A stretch of 64,000 nucleotides of DNA from CAYVTV01 sp964526475 (GCA_964526475.1 CAZGKF010000005.1:1-64000); one strand, 5' to 3'; counted from the first letter of the stretch, positions 45,257 through 54,682 are shown. Notes: generated by a model not told the origin, from the letters alone. Numbers and translations are program-made.

Positions 45257-45286
45257 AATTGTACAAGGTAAAAATTTGATATTAAA

Positions 45287-46204
45287 CTACCATCCGAAAA
45301 CTTCTTTGACATACTCAGCACTTAATCTCCAGTTTTCATTCATAGTATTTTGAGGAACATAGTCTCTGGGATAAGCCAGTTCGATAGCTGCATGACCCTG
45401 AAAGTTTTTTTCCTTTAACGCATTTGCAATAGCCGGAAAATCAGTTACTCCCTGCCCAACATATTCGGTCCATGTTCCATCTTCAAACTGATCCCTGATG
45501 TGTAAAAATACTATCTGACTGCCAAATTCATTTATGAATGATACAGGGTCCACACCTCCACGGATGAGCCAGTTTAAATCAGGTCCAAGATTAGCATCAG
45601 GAATACGTGCGAGGGTACCTCTCAGATCATGCATATCGTTTGCAACTTCATACGTATGATTATGCAGGTTTGGAACTACATTATGATCTTCACATATTTT
45701 AAATATCTTTTTCAATAATTCTGCCTGGCTATCCAACTCCGCTTCAGTCTTCATCCGGTTTGCATTACCAACTGAAATACCGAATGTTTTTCCTTTCAAT
45801 TCACTTAAGCGGGAAATTACCATTTGAGCCTCCCCGAGAATTTGCTGATGATTTTCAGAATTCCACATATTACCTCCGAAAGACGTGCCTGTAATGGGTA
45901 AATTATACTTTTCAGCCACGCTTCCTATATTCTCCACCGCATCTTCATTCATTAAATTCACTGCCATTAATTCAATACCATCAACACCCGAAGCCTGCAA
46001 GTCACTGAAAGCAGTATCAAAAACAGGCGTTGCATCATGCCTGGGAGGAAATGCACTGGCATATACCCATAAATGAGCAGATAATATGACTTTTGCCTTG
46101 TCTTTTTTTCCCGGAGCAGCGCAGCCAAAAAAACTATTAGAGACAAGAGCTCCTCCCAGTAAAATACCTGATTCTTTTAGAAATTTTCTTCTGGAAGAAA
46201 CCAT
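45287..46204 (-). CDS. Exported xylose-isomerase-like protein, predicted Tat lipoprotein
   Basis: 305 residues. SSRRKFLKES followed by GILLGGALVSNSFFGC is a Tat signal ending in a lipobox with C28, so the folded protein should be anchored in a membrane by lipid. The barrel shows FSDLQASGVDGIELMAVNLM, TGTSFGGNMW, PNLHNHTYEV, NLGPDLNWL, VFLHIRDQ and AAIELAYPRD, the AP2Ec pattern with metal ligands on His, Asp and Glu. It is the first gene of the minus-strand run and probably co-expressed with the URO-D-like protein, a second barrel protein and an oxidoreductase. Reaction unknown: isomerase, epimerase, hydratase or lyase are all possible. Confidence 0.82.
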   Translation of the reverse strand: MVSSRRKFLKESGILLGGALVSNSFFGCAAPGKKDKAKVILSAHLWVYASAFPPRHDATPVFDTAFSDLQASGVDGIELMAVNLMNEDAVENIGSVAEKYNLPITGTSFGGNMWNSENHQQILGEAQMVISRLSELKGKTFGISVGNANRMKTEAELDSQAELLKKIFKICEDHNVVPNLHNHTYEVANDMHDLRGTLARIPDANLGPDLNWLIRGGVDPVSFINEFGSQIVFLHIRDQFEDGTWTEYVGQGVTDFPAIANALKEKNFQGHAAIELAYPRDYVPQNTMNENWRLSAEYVKEVFGW

Positions 46205-46513
46205 TTGATTTTTTTTTTGGTAAATACATGATAATACAAATTAAATTAAACCAGAAAGGAAAAATAATATAAGTACAAACAATTCACTCATAGCGAATAT
46301 ATATAAATAGGCTGAAACAAATATAAACCATAGTATTTTAAAATCCTATATCTCCAAAATTTTTCTACCTGCGTTAAGAAAAGTTACAACAGTTCCAAAA
46401 ACTATCCCCTGAAAACCGGGATACATAAACGAGTCTGCTGTAATCTGACTATGCCGGCTAACTCAAATAATTAAATCTAATTTAAAAATCAAATCAGGTC
46501 TGATTAAATTTGA
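46205..46513. other. AT-rich divergent spacer, no gene
   Basis: AT-rich DNA between the minus-strand sugar cluster and the TPM remnant. It should hold the promoter of the minus-strand run, but no convincing TTG/TAnnTTTG pair was found. No coding frame is supported. Confidence 0.45.
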
Positions 46514-46747
46514 TTATTTTTATATTTAATTTTAACCATCATCCTTTTCGTTAATTTCCGAAAAAGAAAAACCTATTCTGTAGGAAAAGATCTGCCATTT
46601 TGGGTAGCCCTTTCATTACTTAGTGGTTCACGCCGTTCTTCTGGCGGGAGTTTCGGTAGTTTTTCAAATGGAAGTGGCAGCTTTGGTGGTTTCTCAGGTG
46701 GCATGGGAGGTAGATTGGGGGGTGGCGGAGCAGAAGGCAGGTGGTAA
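46514..46747 (+). pseudogene. C-terminal remnant of a TPM-domain (YgcG-type) membrane protein
   Basis: 77 codons with no start codon follow a TGA at 46511. They encode a hydrophobic stretch (LYLILTIILFVNF), then GKDLPFWVALSLLSG and a glycine/serine-rich tail (SSGGSFGSFSNGSGSFGGFS, ending GGGGAEGRW). That tail is the hallmark of TPM-domain proteins. The N-terminal TPM domain is missing, so this is a truncated relic 12 bases before the next gene. Confidence 0.65.
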
Positions 46748-46759
46748 AACTCATTTGGA

Positions 46760-47842
46760 ATGTATAAATTTGTTTTTCTTATCCTTATATTTAATTCTCA
46801 TGCGGTTAACGCAATAGTTGAGGATACCAGCCGGATAAAACTCCTGTTTGCCGGCGATGTTATGGGTCATGATGCCCAGATTGAAAGTGCCTTTGATCCA
46901 TTAAAGGATATTTATAATTATGATACTTGTTTTTATTTTGCGAAAAAACATATTCAAAAAGCTGATATAGCAGTCGCTAACCTGGAAGTTACTCTTGCTG
47001 GTACACCTTATAAAGGATACCCTCTGTTCTCCTCACCTGATGAGCTTGCGGATGCTCTGAAAAAAGCTGGTTTCAATCTCCTTCTTACCGCGAACAATCA
47101 TTCAATGGACAGATCTTCAGCAGGTCTGGAAAGAACCATCAGAGTACTTAACGAGAAAGGCATAATAAGAACCGGGACATTTATTAACCAGAATCAAAGA
47201 AATAAGGAGTATCCTCTGATAATTGAAAAAAACAATATACGGCTCGCTATCCTGAATTATACTTATGGAACCAACGGCATACCTGTTATTTATCCCAATA
47301 TTGTCAACCTGATCGATACAGCCCAAATAGCCAGAGACCTGGAAAAGGCAGCAAGTGCAGATCCTGATTTTATTTTTGTCACAATACACTGGGGAACTGA
47401 ATATGAACGTCAGGAAAATTCCGTGCAGGAGAAGCTTGCAAGGTTTATGTTCCAACATGGTGCAAATGCCATCATCGGGTCTCATCCACATGTTGTTCAG
47501 CCAATCAGGGTAATTAACAATCCGGATGAGAGCAAATCAGAAGATGTTAACCTGGTTGCATACAGTCTGGGAAATTTTATTTCAAACCAAAGGAAAATTC
47601 ATACTGACGGGGGAATTTTACTGGAAATAGATCTTGAAAAAACTGATATAACACGTATCAAAGCCTGGTCTACTATTCATGTCTGGGTTTACCGACCTCA
47701 TTACCAGAACAGATATAATTTCATCCTCCTGCCAGGAGATGACCCGGAATATCTTAAGGAATTATTTGAAATGACAGAATCTGACCGCAATGCGTTCAAG
47801 CTGTTTATTAATTCGGTAAAAGTGGAAAATTGTGTATATTAG
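46760..47842 (+). CDS. CapA-family metallophosphatase-like protein
   Basis: 360 residues with a short signal peptide (MYKFVFLILIFNSHAVNA). The CapA/PGA_cap fold of the metallophosphoesterase superfamily is shown by LLFAGDVMGH (D33, H37), VANLEVTLAGTP, LLTANNHSMDRS, FVTIHWGTEYER and IIGSHPHVVQPI, which supply the metal ligands in the usual order. CapA proteins take part in poly-gamma-glutamate capsule handling in some Gram-positives, while in Bacteroidota the role is undefined. No other capsule genes are near. It starts 12 bases after the TPM relic and is convergent with the zinc-ribbon gene downstream. Confidence 0.88.
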   Translation: MYKFVFLILIFNSHAVNAIVEDTSRIKLLFAGDVMGHDAQIESAFDPLKDIYNYDTCFYFAKKHIQKADIAVANLEVTLAGTPYKGYPLFSSPDELADALKKAGFNLLLTANNHSMDRSSAGLERTIRVLNEKGIIRTGTFINQNQRNKEYPLIIEKNNIRLAILNYTYGTNGIPVIYPNIVNLIDTAQIARDLEKAASADPDFIFVTIHWGTEYERQENSVQEKLARFMFQHGANAIIGSHPHVVQPIRVINNPDESKSEDVNLVAYSLGNFISNQRKIHTDGGILLEIDLEKTDITRIKAWSTIHVWVYRPHYQNRYNFILLPGDDPEYLKELFEMTESDRNAFKLFINSVKVENCVY

Positions 47843-47855
47843 GCAACGCGTTTTT

Positions 47856-48617
47856 TCAGTTGTTAATCTCCTCATCGACAAGAATCCTGCCGCAATATTC
47901 ACAAACAATGATCTTCTTCCTTGATTTTATATCGAGTTGGCGCTGTGGCGGTATCTGATTAAAACATCCCCCACAGGCATCTCTCTGGATAGTCACAACT
48001 GCAAGTCCATTGCGGGCATTATTACGAATTCTTTTATATGCCTGAAGAAGCCTTGACTCAATAATTTTTTGCACCTCTTCTGATTTCTTTTCAAGGATTT
48101 CAACTTCTTTTTGTGTTTCGCCTACAATCTCCTCGAGTTCTTTCTTTTTGTTTACCAGGTCACTTTTCCTCTCTTCCAGAAGAGTTGTAGCCTGATCTAC
48201 CTGCTCCTTTTTCGCCTTGATCTGCTCGGAGAATTCCTTTATCTTCTTTTTGGAAAGTTCTATCTCAAGTGTCTGAAATTCAATCTCCTTAGAAAGGGAA
48301 TCGAACTCTCTGTTATTGCGGACATTATTCTGCTGTTCACGATATTTGGTAATAAGAGTTTCAGAATTAAGGATTTCCTGATTCTTTGCTGAAACCCCTT
48401 GCTCCAGACTTCCTATTTCCTGCCCGTAATTATTTATACGTGTCTGCAGACCTTCCATCTCATCTTCCAGGTCCTGAACTTCAAGTGGAAGTTCTCCCCT
48501 TAGTGTTTTAATCTTATCAATTGATGAATCCACATTCTGCAAATCATTAAGAGCACGAAGCTTGTCTTCAACTGATATTTCAGCAGTTTCTTCAATAATT
48601 GTTTTCTCCTCAGCCAT
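47856..48617 (-). CDS. Coiled-coil zinc-ribbon protein (DUF164/CT398-like)
   Basis: 253 residues. About residues 15-195 are almost pure heptad coiled coil rich in Glu, Lys and Leu. The C-terminal zinc ribbon has paired cysteines C215/C218 (ACGGC) and C239/C242 (CEYC). This layout is that of the C4-type zinc ribbon family that includes Chlamydia CT398 and Helicobacter HP0958, which bind RNA or sigma-54/flagellar partners. In Bacteroidota the gene is regularly found beside the Nif3-like gene, here 4 bases away. Cytoplasmic; function in this group not established. Confidence 0.92.
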   Translation of the reverse strand: MAEEKTIIEETAEISVEDKLRALNDLQNVDSSIDKIKTLRGELPLEVQDLEDEMEGLQTRINNYGQEIGSLEQGVSAKNQEILNSETLITKYREQQNNVRNNREFDSLSKEIEFQTLEIELSKKKIKEFSEQIKAKKEQVDQATTLLEERKSDLVNKKKELEEIVGETQKEVEILEKKSEEVQKIIESRLLQAYKRIRNNARNGLAVVTIQRDACGGCFNQIPPQRQLDIKSRKKIIVCEYCGRILVDEEINN

Positions 48618-48621
48618 AGAA

Positions 48622-49716
48622 CTATAAATAATTAATTGGATTTGTATTTATTTCAGATAAATGAAGTGCAAATTTAGGGATTTTTTTAATAAGTATTTCA
48701 TAAAATAATTCTTTTGTAAATTGTTCACTCTCATAATGCCCCACATCTGCCAGCAATATCTTTCCTTCAGCTTCAAAAAACTGATGATACTTGAAATCTC
48801 CGCTTATAAAAACGTCAGCACCATGGGAAATAGCATTTTTTAACAGAAAACTGCCACTTCCTCCGCAAACAGCCACTTTTTTTATCATTTTCCCGGTAAG
48901 AGCCGTATGACGTATAACGCCAGTACGAAATACATCTTTCAGAAAAAATAAAAACTCCTTTTCCTCCAAAGCAACATCAAGTGTTCCTGCTATTCCTGCT
49001 CCTGCTTTCTCGTATTTGTTTATCAACGGGTACAGATCATATGCAACTTCCTCGTAGGGATGCACCTGAAGCATTGCTTTGGTAACATTTTCCTTTAAAT
49101 GAACAGGAAGTATAAATTCCATTTTAATCTCCTTTTCAAAATGTATTATTCCTTTCTTTCCGGCAAAGGGATTTGTGGTTTCAGAGCCTCTGAAAGTCCC
49201 TTCTCCCATGGAATTAAAGCTGCAAAAATCATATTCCCCTATCACCCCGGCACCGGCTTCAAAAATATTCTCCCTTACAGTAGCGGCATGGCTCTCAGGT
49301 ACAAAAACAGCTAGTTTCAGTAATTTCCCTTCGGCAGGAAGCAATATTTTTGTATTTGTAAGTCCTAATTTTTCAGATATTTTACTGTTAACCCCGCCTA
49401 ACAAATTATCAATATTTGTATGCACGGAAATGATATTTATTCCTTCTCTTATTGAACGTTGAATAATTCTCTCATTAGCTGATTTCCCCGAAATACTTTT
49501 AATGCCAGAGAAGATAAGAGGATGGTGAGAAATGATCAGGTTCAGACCTTTTCTTAAGGCTTCACTTATAACAGCTTCTGTAACATCAAGTGAAATAAGA
49601 ACGCCTCGCACTTCATCATTATAATCCCCAACCTGAAGTCCGGAATTATCATAAGATTCCTGGAAAGTAAATGAAGCAGATTCTTCAAAAAGTAATAAAA
49701 CTTCGTTGATTTTCAT
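48622..49716 (-). CDS. Nif3-like dinuclear metal centre protein
   Basis: 364 residues, cytoplasmic. The Nif3/YqfO/YbgI fold is shown by YDNSGLQVGD, LNLIISHHPLIFSG with two histidine metal ligands, ISVHTNIDN, and the C-terminal KVAVCGGSGSFLLKNAISHG, ADVFISGDFKYHQF, LLADVGHYESE. A PII-like insert of about 100 residues (around 130-230, KLAVFVPESHAATVRENIFE) is present, as in the long YqfO-type forms. The family has been linked to GTP cyclohydrolase-like activity, but its role remains uncertain. It lies in a tight run with the zinc-ribbon gene (4 bases) and a MerR regulator (15 bases). Confidence 0.93.
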   Translation of the reverse strand: MKINEVLLLFEESASFTFQESYDNSGLQVGDYNDEVRGVLISLDVTEAVISEALRKGLNLIISHHPLIFSGIKSISGKSANERIIQRSIREGINIISVHTNIDNLLGGVNSKISEKLGLTNTKILLPAEGKLLKLAVFVPESHAATVRENIFEAGAGVIGEYDFCSFNSMGEGTFRGSETTNPFAGKKGIIHFEKEIKMEFILPVHLKENVTKAMLQVHPYEEVAYDLYPLINKYEKAGAGIAGTLDVALEEKEFLFFLKDVFRTGVIRHTALTGKMIKKVAVCGGSGSFLLKNAISHGADVFISGDFKYHQFFEAEGKILLADVGHYESEQFTKELFYEILIKKIPKFALHLSEINTNPINYL

Positions 49717-49731
49717 GATGGAATAAAAAAT

Positions 49732-50073
49732 CTATCGGGGGAGCTCTTCTCTGATCTCAATAAGCATTTCACGAATATTTGTCAATGTTTGTATTATTTC
49801 ATAATTACCAATTGTGTCATCCCTGTTTTCCCTGATCTTTTTATTAGCTCCTTTGAGTGTCATTCCCCTTTCTTTTACCAGATGATATATGATCTCAAAG
49901 TTCTTAATATCTTCTTTGGAAAACAATCTGTTTCCCTTTTTATTCTTTTTGGGTTTTATAATGTCAAACTCATTCTCCCAGAAACGTATCAGTGATGTGT
50001 TAACGTTAAACAAACCGGCTACTTCACCAATAGTGTAGTATAGCTTTTCAATTACAGGTTCTTTATATGGCAT
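49732..50073 (-). CDS. MerR-family transcriptional regulator
   Basis: 113 residues. KLYYTIGEVAGLFNVNTSLI, RFWENEFDIIKPKKNKKGNR and LFSKEDIKNFEIIYHLVKER are the winged helix-turn-helix of MerR proteins. The remaining 35 residues are a short dimerisation helix, with no ligand-binding domain or metal-binding cysteines. This compact form is common in Bacteroidota. Its target is unknown; its place in the run with cell-wall peptidases and Nif3 does not identify one. Confidence 0.92.
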   Translation of the reverse strand: MPYKEPVIEKLYYTIGEVAGLFNVNTSLIRFWENEFDIIKPKKNKKGNRLFSKEDIKNFEIIYHLVKERGMTLKGANKKIRENRDDTIGNYEIIQTLTNIREMLIEIREELPR

Positions 50074-50124
50074 ATGAATAAAAATAAAAAAAGCAACACA
50101 AAGTATAAAAAAAAGAAACGAAAA

Positions 50125-51612
50125 TCAATCATTATCTATTTTTTCTCCAAAGCAATATAAAAATCCATCTCTTGAAGCAATAAATATTTTATCCTCCCGG
50201 ATTATGGGAGAAGCTTCGAAAGGAGCACTAAACTTATCCAGAAGAATAAATTCCTTGTTTTCATTGTAATCATAGAGATATAAACCATTATATCCCGGAA
50301 CTATAAGTCTGTTACCGGTTAAAACAGGAGAGCTGACAGAGGGGCCGGTTTCCAGTTTCGCTATTAAAACAGGCATTGGATATTGTTTAATGCCATCAGG
50401 TCCTGGATTTATTTTTGTTGTATCCAGTGCCTGGTGATCCACAACATAAGTAAACCCATCGAGAGCAGAAAAAGCTGCAAGTTTTCTTTTTTCATTTTCA
50501 ATATACAGGTCATTAACAGCAGCCGTTCCGATAATACCTCCCTCCCAGCCTGCATACAAAGTATCACATGTAGCATAATACCATACTACTGCATGTTCCG
50601 GTTGTTTTTTCGGGTCAATTTTAAAAAGACCTCCCATTCCCTTAATATATTGTTTCTCAACCGAAATAAGCAAGCAATCGTCGGAAGTTACAACAACTGA
50701 ACCGTCCAGGTCAGATCCAATAAAGAAATCCCAATCTATCTCTTTTGTAATCAGGTTAAAACCATATACATGTCCGGCTCCGGATGCAATATAAATATGA
50801 TTACCCAGCCTTGCAGGAGACCCTTCTGTTACTACATTATTTTTATGAGCAATCACATCTTCATCTGTATAAAGCTTTGTTTCACTGATGATAAAAGGTT
50901 GAAGCATACTGTCGGTAATAACAGCCGAGGCCGGGTCAGGGTCTATTACTGTAAGAAGAGAATTCTCAAGGGCCATATAGAGAGTATCTTCAATTACCAG
51001 TCCTGAACCATCAGCATCGCGGCTATAACTGTCGGTCCATTTAACATCGAGTCTCCATAATTCCTTTCCTGTAAAAAATGAAATGGCCCTGAAACTTGGT
51101 ATATGTTTTGAGTCTAGATAGTTACCTGTCCCGAGACGACTACCCTGAAAAATAATCATACTATTGGCATGAATATCTGCTTTATTATTAATCCAAAGGG
51201 TTCCTGTACCTTTTACGACATCATCGAAAAGATATCTCCAGATTTCTTCTCCGCTGGAAGCATTTATTTTTCGCAAATGATGGTCATTAGCCCCCTGTAT
51301 AATAAATGTGTCATTCCCCTCCCTGACCAGTAGGGGCTGACCTGTCCATCCTGCACCTGCCCAGATTCTCTCACCAAGTTTCCTGGAGATAACTGTTTTT
51401 CCTTCACCAAGGTCAAACTTCCAGATAACATCAAGCCGGGACGGATTCCCATGACCATAGAAATTTCTTTTCTCATTCCCCCTGAATGTACCTATGATTA
51501 TTTCAGAAGATAAAGAATCTGATATATTTTCGGAGATAATCGCAATGTCCTGCTGAGCATATGTGAATAACATATGAAATACCAGAATAAAAAAGGGAAA
51601 GGTTCTTTTCAT
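50125..51612 (-). CDS. Exported PQQ-type beta-propeller protein
   Basis: 495 residues with a signal peptide (MKRTFPFFILVFHMLFTYAQ). Repeats of about 40-60 residues contain blade marks such as LRKINASSGEEIWRYLF, FRAISFFTGKELWRLDV, VYGFNLITKEIDWDFFIGSD, and SPVLTGNRLIVPGYNGLYLY, ending FIASRDGFLYCFG. These are quinoprotein-like (PQQ/WD40-like) blades. No active-site features of an alcohol dehydrogenase are visible, so it is likely a structural or binding propeller, periplasmic or at the outer membrane. It lies in the middle of the run between three M23 peptidases and MerR. Confidence 0.85.
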   Translation of the reverse strand: MKRTFPFFILVFHMLFTYAQQDIAIISENISDSLSSEIIIGTFRGNEKRNFYGHGNPSRLDVIWKFDLGEGKTVISRKLGERIWAGAGWTGQPLLVREGNDTFIIQGANDHHLRKINASSGEEIWRYLFDDVVKGTGTLWINNKADIHANSMIIFQGSRLGTGNYLDSKHIPSFRAISFFTGKELWRLDVKWTDSYSRDADGSGLVIEDTLYMALENSLLTVIDPDPASAVITDSMLQPFIISETKLYTDEDVIAHKNNVVTEGSPARLGNHIYIASGAGHVYGFNLITKEIDWDFFIGSDLDGSVVVTSDDCLLISVEKQYIKGMGGLFKIDPKKQPEHAVVWYYATCDTLYAGWEGGIIGTAAVNDLYIENEKRKLAAFSALDGFTYVVDHQALDTTKINPGPDGIKQYPMPVLIAKLETGPSVSSPVLTGNRLIVPGYNGLYLYDYNENKEFILLDKFSAPFEASPIIREDKIFIASRDGFLYCFGEKIDND

Positions 51613-51703
51613 ATTATGGGATGCATCTGTTTATTAAAGCTTATTAAAGAAACCAGCAGGAATAAGTATAATGAGTTTTTCTGAGCTAATAAACCAGGAG
51701 GAT

Positions 51704-52681
51704 TTAATTGATGTCAAATTCCGGATCTGCATTACTCAGGAGGGTTATCATTTTATCGTACTCATCAGCAGACAAGTCGTTAGCGTAAAAATTAACAGGA
51801 TTAACTTTTCTGTTGTTTGCAATCACCTCATAGTGCAGATGTGGACGGGTGGAAAGGCCTGTACTACCTACATAGCCAATCACATCCCCTCTTTTAATGC
51901 GTTCACCTCTCTTTACAATCACTTTTTCGAGATGTCCGTAAATCGTTTTATAACCATACCCATGATCGAGCAATATCCTTATACCAAGCCCCCCCGGACT
52001 ATATCCTGCCTCAACAACTACCCCATCGGCGGTAGCAAATATACTGGTACCGCGGTCACAGGTAAAATCAACTCCTTCATGCATGCGTATTGTTTTGAGT
52101 ATAGGGTGTAGACGCATCCCGAAAGCAGATCCGAATCTAATTAGCTGATTAATACTTACAGGTTGGATAGCAGGCCGGGCAGCCAATCTTTTTTCTTTGC
52201 TTTTTGCCATTTCAATTACTTTATCAAAAGATTGTGACTGAACAACGGATTTCTTCGCCAGAATATCCAATGACCCGTTAATAGCATTAAGTGAACCGGC
52301 AAATTTTGATCCGGTAAAAAGATCACTTTTTTCTGTACCTCCGAAACCAGCTTCTCTTTGTGATGGAGGCAAAGGATCAACTTCGAAATAAGTTCTGTAA
52401 ATATGGTCATCATTATAGCTTAAATCCTCAAGGACTTCTTTCATTTTCAATACTTCACTCTTCATTAAAATAAGTTGCAATTCAAGCTTTGCCTGGGTCT
52501 CAGACAAATCCTTCACTTTTGGAGATTCAAATACATCGTGTCCTAAAAACAAAACAGAAAATGTGAAAATCCCGATAATAAAAAGAAAAGGTAAGCTTCT
52601 GAACAGATTCTGCCTGAAAGAATACCTTTCTCTCTCAAATTTAAGAGTTTCCTGATTAAACTTATATATGTCCCTTGCCAT
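51704..52681 (-). CDS. M23-family cell-wall metallopeptidase, paralogue 1
   Basis: 325 residues. A single membrane segment (LPFLFIIGIFTFSVLFLG, about 30-47) follows a short conserved cytoplasmic start (FNQETLKFERERYSFR). A coiled stalk at 55-90 comes next, and the LytM/M23 domain sits at the C-terminus. The zinc ligands are present: H201 and D205 (MHEGVDF) and H283 in HLH, with H281 catalytic. It should cut peptide bridges of peptidoglycan in the periplasm. Three such paralogues follow one another here with the same plan, so functions may be divided among them. Confidence 0.92.
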   Translation of the reverse strand: MARDIYKFNQETLKFERERYSFRQNLFRSLPFLFIIGIFTFSVLFLGHDVFESPKVKDLSETQAKLELQLILMKSEVLKMKEVLEDLSYNDDHIYRTYFEVDPLPPSQREAGFGGTEKSDLFTGSKFAGSLNAINGSLDILAKKSVVQSQSFDKVIEMAKSKEKRLAARPAIQPVSINQLIRFGSAFGMRLHPILKTIRMHEGVDFTCDRGTSIFATADGVVVEAGYSPGGLGIRILLDHGYGYKTIYGHLEKVIVKRGERIKRGDVIGYVGSTGLSTRPHLHYEVIANNRKVNPVNFYANDLSADEYDKMITLLSNADPEFDIN

Positions 52682-52710
52682 GAAAAATAAAAGTAAATAA
52701 AAAACAAAAC

Positions 52711-53676
52711 CTAATCAAAAGATTGACCTGATTTTATTGACAATTCTATCATTTTATCATATTCTTCAGGTGATAACTCCAGAAAATAATAATTTACCGG
52801 GTTAACAGTTTGTCCATTCAATAAAACTTCATAATGCAAATGTGGAGCAACGGAAAGGCCGGTATTCCCAACCCATCCTATAACATTTCCTCTCTTAACT
52901 TTCCGACCTCTCTTAACATTAAAACCTTCCAGATGAGAGTATTTCGTTTTATATCCAAAACCGTGATCGACAACAATAGTATTACCACTTCCTCTTCCGG
53001 TATTATTCACTTCTTCAATCATCCCATCACCGGTAGCAAAAACCGGAGTACCTGTTGGAGCAGTGAAATCCATACCGGAATGAAATTTACGAATCTTGTA
53101 AATTGGATGGATACGGTATCCATAACCGGATGCAGCTCTGATGAGCTCTTTGTTGGCTATAGGTTGAATGGCAGGAATACATTGAAGCATTTCCTGTTTT
53201 CTGTTTGCCAGCTCAAAAAGATTTCTGTATTCAGCCGAATTAAGGGAAACATCCCTGAATATATCACCCAGTAAAAATTTAGTTTCAAATACAAGTGCCT
53301 CGTTCCCCATCTCCATAAAACGGAAAACAGACCTTGAATCACCTTCCGAAAGGGTTATTCCTGATCTTCTGACCGGTTCAGCTTCAAAAATCATTCTGTA
53401 AATATTCTCATCATGTTTTTTAAGGCTTTTCAACACTGTATCGATCTGGTTGAATCTTCTTGAAAGGAAACTATAATCATGAATGAGCGACTTGTTTTCC
53501 TGCCTGAGTTGCCTCTCGTACGGAGTGTCAAAAAACACTGAATATAATACATTTAAAAGAATAGCTATGGTAAAGCCTGCGGTTAAAAAGACAATACCCC
53601 TGAGGAGTCTGCCTTTAAGGTTATTATTAACCCTGGAATAGTTTATTCTCTCAGCATCAAATGTATACTTAGCCAT
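52711..53676 (-). CDS. M23-family cell-wall metallopeptidase, paralogue 2
   Basis: 321 residues with the same plan as its neighbours: cytoplasmic start (FDAERINYSRVNN), membrane segment near 26-46 (RGIVFLTAGFTIAILLNVLY), stalk with coiled coil, M23 domain. Zinc and catalytic residues H199, D203 (FHSGMDF), H279 and H281 (HLH) are all present, so it should be active, unlike the degenerate M23 proteins that only activate amidases. It is separated from the other two by 29 and 52 bases, and was probably produced by local duplication. Confidence 0.92.
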   Translation of the reverse strand: MAKYTFDAERINYSRVNNNLKGRLLRGIVFLTAGFTIAILLNVLYSVFFDTPYERQLRQENKSLIHDYSFLSRRFNQIDTVLKSLKKHDENIYRMIFEAEPVRRSGITLSEGDSRSVFRFMEMGNEALVFETKFLLGDIFRDVSLNSAEYRNLFELANRKQEMLQCIPAIQPIANKELIRAASGYGYRIHPIYKIRKFHSGMDFTAPTGTPVFATGDGMIEEVNNTGRGSGNTIVVDHGFGYKTKYSHLEGFNVKRGRKVKRGNVIGWVGNTGLSVAPHLHYEVLLNGQTVNPVNYYFLELSPEEYDKMIELSIKSGQSFD

Positions 53677-53728
53677 AATACAGAAGGATAATTCTGCCTG
53701 CTAAAATAATAAAAAAACACAAAAATTT

Positions 53729-54682
53729 TCAGTTTTCTGTCTGGGCAACTATTTCACCATACTCTTCAGGAGAGAGATTTTCATAATAAAAATACATGGG
53801 ATGGAGAGGCTTCCCATCCAGTCTGACCTCATAGTGCAGATGCGGACCGGTTGATCTGCCAGTACTTCCGAGCAATCCGATCAACTGGCCTCTTTTAACT
53901 CTCTGTCCGGGTTCCACAATAATCTTGTGCAGGTGTGCATAACGGGAAGAATATCCGTAACCATGATTAATAAGAATTTCCTTACCGTAACCATATCTGC
54001 TTATTGAAGCTTCAGAAACAATTCCATCTCCCGTTGCATAAATTTTCAATCCTATCCTTCCTGCAATATCAATTCCCTGATGCATCCTCCTGCTTTTTGT
54101 GAAAGGGTCCCATCTTATACCGTATGTAGAAGTAAGCCAGAACGAATCAACAGGCGATATAGGCTGAATGGAGGGTTTGCCGGCAATAAGCTCCTGATGC
54201 ATATTCGCTATCTGAAATATATCATAAAGAGAGATTGTTTGTATCTTAACTTTATTGGCAAGCTTTTCCAGATACTTTGCTGTTTCATTAACATAATCGA
54301 CTGATCTTGTCAATAGCATATCGCTGAAATTCTCTGACCCCCCGGAACCCGCTTCCCTTATAGAGGGTGGGATAGGAGTAAGATCAAGAACAGAACGGTA
54401 AAGCCAGTCATCACGCTTTTCAACTTCATATAAGAATCCTTCCGCACTCTTTATCTGGCTTCTAAGCTCATTGTAAGCTGTCTGAAGCTCACTATTTTTC
54501 TCAATAAAATAATTAACCTTGGGAGAATCAGCAATATGGTCAAATCCAATCCTAAAAGCTGCAGACAGAATTAAAAGAATAATCATTATAAATAATGTAT
54601 CCCCAATCCTTTTTCTAAATGATTTATTTACCTTCTCAAATCGTAAGGTTTCAGGGTTAAGGTAGTATTTCGTTTTAAACAT
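53729..54682 (-). CDS. M23-family cell-wall metallopeptidase, paralogue 3 (first gene of the run)
   Basis: 317 residues. NPETLRFEKVNKSFRK, then a membrane segment (TLFIMIILLILSAAF, about 29-43), a stalk, and an M23 domain with H201, D205 (MHQGIDI), H281 and H283 (HLH). The stalk ends in IPPSIREAGSGGSE, almost the same as LPPSQREAGFGGTE in paralogue 1, which shows the close kinship of these two. It is the first gene of a seven-gene minus-strand run that ends with the zinc-ribbon gene, and a good promoter lies just upstream. Confidence 0.92.
   Translation of the reverse strand: MFKTKYYLNPETLRFEKVNKSFRKRIGDTLFIMIILLILSAAFRIGFDHIADSPKVNYFIEKNSELQTAYNELRSQIKSAEGFLYEVEKRDDWLYRSVLDLTPIPPSIREAGSGGSENFSDMLLTRSVDYVNETAKYLEKLANKVKIQTISLYDIFQIANMHQELIAGKPSIQPISPVDSFWLTSTYGIRWDPFTKSRRMHQGIDIAGRIGLKIYATGDGIVSEASISRYGYGKEILINHGYGYSSRYAHLHKIIVEPGQRVKRGQLIGLLGSTGRSTGPHLHYEVRLDGKPLHPMYFYYENLSPEEYGEIVAQTEN

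Noticed and set aside
46623..46817. Plus-strand frame of 64 codons with an ATG at 46623
   Set aside because: It overlaps the TPM-type glycine-rich tail in another frame and runs into the CapA-like gene; the tail frame has clear homology and this one does not.
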